Both the position numbers and the translations under genes were made by a program. Below are positions 60,161 to 64,000 of a stretch of DNA of 64,000 nt, piece after piece. This stretch comes from Progne subis subis. Its lineage: Eukaryota; Chordata; Aves; Passeriformes; Hirundinidae. The number at the start of each line of letters is the position of its first letter. Position 1 is the stretch's first letter. The stretch is from positions 2,597,636 to 2,661,635 of the forward strand of contig JAKJHU010000053.1 of assembly GCA_022316685.1 (NCBI GenBank), written 5' to 3'. The notes under the pieces are model-generated. The model saw only the letters and a program-made list of their open reading frames with translations. It made no database searches and was not told where the DNA came from.

Positions 60161-60758
60161 AATCTGCAGTCTACCCTGATGTTAACTCCTCAGGAAGATG
60201 CAGTACCTCTTTAAGGACTGGAATTCACTCTGGTGCATAGAGTATCACAAGAATTACTTGTTTTTAAAGTATCATGTATGCCATATGTAAGCCCTGAAAA
60301 AGAGGGGGTAGGAAACACATGGGATTAGGGAGTGAGACAAGGGCACATTTTATCATGTATCTTTGAATACGTACATGAAATTCATGCAAGCAAGGCTGAA
60401 AATTTGCACCAATGTAATATTTGAGATTTGCATCCCAGTGATGCTCCACTTGGATCGTTCTTTCTCTTGCATTTATAAATGAAAAAGCTACTGAGGAACT
60501 TGAAGGGCCAAAGAGCCTTTGAAGTTAACTACATTAGTTCATGAGAGAATTTCTCAGTAAGACTAAACACAGTATTGTGTGTACAAAGCACTAATATCCA
60601 GGGTTATTTTGACATAGTTCACAAGGGGTAAGGGAGGAAAAAAAAGATGCACTGTGTCAGTACAGGTTCAGCAGTAAGGATTATGTATTTTGTGAGTAGT
60701 TTTGCCCACAGTTGAGAGACATTCAACTTTTTCATAGGTTTACAATGGTACCAAAGTA

Positions 60759-60775
60759 TTTTTTTTTTTTTTTTT
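60759..60775. repeat. Poly-T tract (17 T)
   Basis: Uninterrupted T run followed by cttttg within the putative 3' UTR. Confidence 0.88.
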
Positions 60776-61100
60776 CTTTTGAGGTTTGCTTTTAATTCAG
60801 TGCACATAGCCTGGAGTAAATGACTCAAATTTTCTGAAAGAATACTCTAAGCAGAACTGTTAACAGGAGATTGCATGCAGCAAATTCAGCCTCATTTCTA
60901 TCCAAGGCACTGAACCTGCAGCTATTTACTCATAAGTGTAAGTGTCTGTTCTATAGTTCCTGTTGTGGGACTGGGGACCTATTTATTAAATCTAATTTTT
61001 GAGCAGAATCCAGCCCATATTAAAGTATAGTTCTTTAAGCAGTTTACAGATCAGCAGTAAGGTTCTTCTGCCTAGATATCCTGTTTTTGCAGACACTGCA

Positions 61101-61186
61101 GGCCAAATCTTCAGCTGGTATAAATTGGTGTGGCTCCATGAAAGCTCGTTTAATTGATGCTAATTTATAGTAGGTGGGGATCAGCC
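61101..61186. repeat. Imperfect inverted repeat, old palindromic element
   Basis: The left arm (ggccaaatcttcagctggta, taaattgg) and the reverse complement of the right arm (ggctgatccccacctactat, aaattagc) align well. The whole segment is therefore an imperfect foldback of about 86 bases. Similar sequences (cctcagctggtgtaaat) are widespread in sauropsid genomes by my recollection, so a MITE-like origin is likely. Confidence 0.6.
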
Positions 61187-61639
61187 ATGAAAATCCAGCA
61201 CGAGTTAACACATCCTGTAAAGTATCTCCTTTATTTTTGTCATGCTTATTTCATGTTTTGAAAGTCTTAAATATTTTCAACATTGTTTTTATTTGTAGCT
61301 GTGGATTGTATTACTTATTTAAAAAAGAGCAATAGTTTTTGTTTTTAGTTTACACGTCAGTTTTCATTGCATATTGCATTTTGTTATCAGTTTGTTCCCT
61401 GTTCATACGCTCCCATTTAGCCTCCAGGTTTTCATTGTAGTACTTTTCTGCCTTGAAAAGTTGGACCTCTATATCTTTAATTGTATAATATATTGAGTAT
61501 TATGGAATTAAATGTACCTTACTACATGGGTGGGAGAGAGAGAAAATATTTTTACTTGAAGCCTTAATATTTTCTTTTTTTTACTACTTTGTTTGTTGAC
61601 CTCATAGGAAAGTTTGAATAGCAAAGACTTTGAAACTCC

Positions 61640-61679
61640 GGGCCAAATACTGCACTGACAGACAACCAGCATTTGGCCC
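61640..61679 (+). repeat. 3' UTR stem-loop, 13-bp arms
   Basis: GGGCCAAATACTG at 61640-61652 pairs with CAGCATTTGGCCC at 61667-61679 in 12 of 13 positions, with a 14-base loop. It lies about 120 bases before the distal AATAAA. The arms share the GGCCAAAT start of the inverted repeat at 61101, suggesting the same repeat family. Confidence 0.75.
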
Positions 61680-61795
61680 CCATGTCAAAACTGGATGCAG
61701 ACATAACCTGAAGTGAACAAGGGAAAAAGCCTCAGGGTGGCATATTTTCCTGAAGATCGTTAATGCAGTCTCAAAACATGTCTGTAAGCAAGTAC

Positions 61796-61801
61796 AATAA
61801 A
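61796..61801 (+). terminator. Distal AATAAA polyadenylation hexamer
   Basis: AATAAA in acaataaagaag is followed by TCTTCAAGTCTTG and a long T-rich tract from about 61867. This is the best-placed poly(A) signal for a 4.1-kb ZDHHC8 3' UTR, but the assignment is positional only. Confidence 0.4.
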
Positions 61802-61820
61802 GAAGTCTTCAAGTCTTGAA

Positions 61821-62650
61821 TTTTTAAGGAAGGTGATAGCAGGAACTGCCCTAATACCTTACATCTGCTTCTTCTTTTTTTCTTTTTTTTTTGTCGCCCT
61901 CTTTTTTTTTTTAAATTAAGCAAAACAAATGTATTTACTCAGTTTGGTTCAGCCAGCTCGGGGGGTTGCACGGAGCTCTGTGTTGGTAGCCACGTGCAGC
62001 ACATGAGCTGTGGGGTGTTGCTGTTCTCATTCTAACCAAGCGTGATGTTGTGTCAACTCGGCCCGTGAGGATCCCTCCTGGGCCTTACCGTGGACGTTCC
62101 TCAGACGATGCCTACTCTCCTACAAGCTAATATGGAAATTGCAATGTGATTTTCTTTGGACTATATCTGTGGTCCAGACTAGAGATATATATAGAGATAT
62201 ATATATATAGTCAATATTTTTCTCTGTGTGTGGGAAAGATGGGGTCAAGCTTTTCTGTCTCTGACAGTCTGGAAAGTTAATGTCGAACCGTTTTTATGGT
62301 CTGTATTTCACCTGTTCTGCCACCTTGAATTGTTGGAATGTATCCGTGCAGGCTTTGTGGAGCTCTGTCTGTAACCTTTTTTGTGGCTCTCGTAATACAT
62401 ATATATTTTTTAAACCTTTGAGTCACTTCAGTATTTTCAAGTGTCCGTTTCTGCCTCAGATGCATTCGTTTGCTGAGATGGTTCACGGTGTGCTGCCCTT
62501 TCCCACTTCCACTTGTGCAAAACCTGAACTGGAAGAGCAGAACTGGAAAGGCCAGTTCCAGTGCAAAGGACGACACTGACAAAATATTAAAAGAAGTGAC
62601 TGCAGGTTAAATCTGATTTTCAAGATGCCTGTGGTAGAGTAGGAAATATG
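61821..62650. other. Sequence after the distal AATAAA; possible extended 3' UTR
   Basis: T-rich tracts (61867-61912) are followed by a segment with several CpGs (61955-62110), a TA repeat (62183-62210) and unique sequence. No exon is visible. The CpG-containing block could be a conserved distal UTR or regulatory segment. This is an impression from base composition only. Confidence 0.35.
62183..62210. repeat. AT-rich (TA)n tract
   Basis: agatatatatagagatatat and a continuing TA run form a short imperfect microsatellite. Confidence 0.85.
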
Positions 62651-64000
62651 GTGAGTCTTTAAAAGAGTGTCTCCCAGCTGTGACCAATGAATCATGTTAG
62701 GGAGGTCACAGCAAGTAGCCTGTGAAACAGCACTAAATGAAGTTTTCTGTACTGTTTATTTAAGTTGTGGGGTTCATAGGGGTCCTGTGCTCCAGCACAG
62801 TATTGAATCACTACCACAGAGTAACTGGAAAATTTTTTATATTGGTATTTGTTGAATACATTCTGTCCAGGTCATCTGGGTTTATAAATCCCAAACATAC
62901 AAAATTCTTAATGTGTCTTCATCTGTCTGCCTGTTTCTAGTCTTTGGAAATATGTCCATTTGATCTGTCAGACCGTCTTACAACACACACAGCTGCCAAG
63001 CCCTGCAGCTGCTGCAGCATTTCTGATGCCATAATTTGCATATATAGGCTAATTGCATTAAGCAAGGATCCATTCGAGCATGTTCATTATAAATGTCAGT
63101 CATATTTGTGTGCTGTTGTGTCTTCACGTGGCAGGGATTACCTTTTATATAAAATGGCCCAAACTGTAATCACCAGGCTCCATTGGTGTTGGCTGCAGCA
63201 AGCAGGATTATATAAGGCAATGATCTGTTTCAGTACATTTATTTAAAGATATCTTCACTACAGCAATCTTGGCTTTCCTTTTTCTAAGTAATGGGTAAAT
63301 TATCCGATTTTGTATTTCGTTTTTTCATTGTTGTTATTTTTCATTCTGCAGGACAAGTTTAGGTTCCCATTTTGGAACATAATAAGGAGAGACAAAGGAA
63401 ACTATTTATACAGGTGAATATGTCTTTTAAGAGAGAATCAGTTTTACAATAAATAGATTAGAATTACTGTGAAAATTGGTTTTGTTCATCTTGTTATAAT
63501 AACTTGAAATTTAAAGTAAGGCTTATTTCACAGCTGATATCTCTAACACTGAAACATTTTTAAAATGTTTTGGTTAAACATTTCAAACTATATGAAGAAA
63601 TATGATCTACCTTTACAGATTAAAACAGGAGAAGGGATGGTACATTTTACAGTGCCTTATATATATGTGTATATATTTATATGTATATATATAATGCCTA
63701 TGTGTATATAATGTATATATAACTATGTACATAGAGTCAAGTAAAACTAGTTACAGGTATCCCTCTCTGATGTATTTTAAATGGAACTGATCTGTCTTGA
63801 TAGAAAAAAAATGGTTGTATCAGCAGCACAATACAAAACCGAAATTACTTTAAAAAATGTAATCAAATAAAGTAGACTGGAAACAGTGTTTCTGCCAGTG
63901 GTTATGTTCCAGGCCATGGAAGACTGGTAGGCAGACCCACCATTTCAAGGGATATTCAGAGAGAAGGGAAGGCAGTGCTGGAAGCTTGGAGAAAGCAGAG
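62651..64000. other. Downstream non-coding sequence
   Basis: No coding exon is supported. It includes a candidate conserved block (63000-63240), a TA/TG microsatellite (63658-63725) and further AATAAA hexamers at 63448-63453 and 63866-63871, which could extend transcripts but have no other support. Confidence 0.5.
63658..63725. repeat. (TA)n/(TG)n compound microsatellite
   Basis: Alternating TATATA and TGTATATA units run about 68 bases with a few interruptions. Confidence 0.88.

Larger units (their letters stand above)
57678..61820 (+). other. ZDHHC8: Putative ZDHHC8 3' untranslated region
   Basis: Sequence after the stop has no credible coding exon. I place a tentative end just after the AATAAA at 61796-61801, which is followed within 100 bases by T-rich sequence. 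Earlier hexamers at 57678-57683 and 57869-57874 could give short UTRs. The region contains a GT microsatellite, an ancient CR1 relic, a poly-T tract and two hairpin-forming segments. The true end cannot be fixed from sequence alone. Low-AT, CpG-containing sequence to about 62110 might extend it. Confidence 0.5.

Overview
The window looks like a vertebrate, most likely bird, nuclear locus. The evidence is a multi-exon gene with GT-AG introns, low repeat density, avian-type CR1 LINE 3' ends, and old relics of MIR-like and CR1-like elements. Species cannot be named from sequence alone. There are no bacterial-type operons, CRISPR arrays, phage genes or toxin genes.

The only protein-coding gene I can support is a plus-strand orthologue of ZDHHC8, a DHHC-type protein S-acyltransferase. 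Coding exons 2 to 11 lie at 37766-37887, 41179-41336, 44513-44685, 45836-45938, 49201-49292, 50399-50531, 51396-51513, 52195-52304, 55182-56218 and 57506-57677. All splice phases agree. Together they encode about 738 residues, ending in the PDZ-ligand tail EISV and a TAA at 57675-57677. The first coding exon (about 35 residues in the human protein) is not visible and probably lies upstream. The first 37.8 kb would then be part of a very long intron 1.

Layout: 1-37765 is non-coding (intron 1, partial) with scattered simple repeats, a CR1 fragment on the minus strand (17009-17380) and several unexplained structures. 37766-57677 is the exon-intron body, with a CR1 copy in intron 4 directly upstream of exon 5 and MIR-like relics in introns 5 and 9. 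From 57678 onward is the 3' UTR, plausibly reaching a polyadenylation signal at 61796-61801 and perhaps further. It contains an ancient CR1 relic, a GT microsatellite and two hairpin-forming segments. 62600-64000 is probably downstream intergenic sequence, with a possible conserved non-coding block near 63000-63240 and AT-rich microsatellites.

The most unusual signals are: a nested inverted repeat at 12271-12340 that can fold either as one 26-bp stem or as two hairpins; a 231-bp segment at 16641-16871 flanked by a perfect 14-bp direct repeat, with H/ACA-snoRNA-like architecture; a perfect 22-bp palindrome at 34680-34701; a competing acceptor that adds 16 residues in frame before transmembrane segment 4 of ZDHHC8; and hairpins in the 3' UTR. 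Functions for these are inferences and untested.
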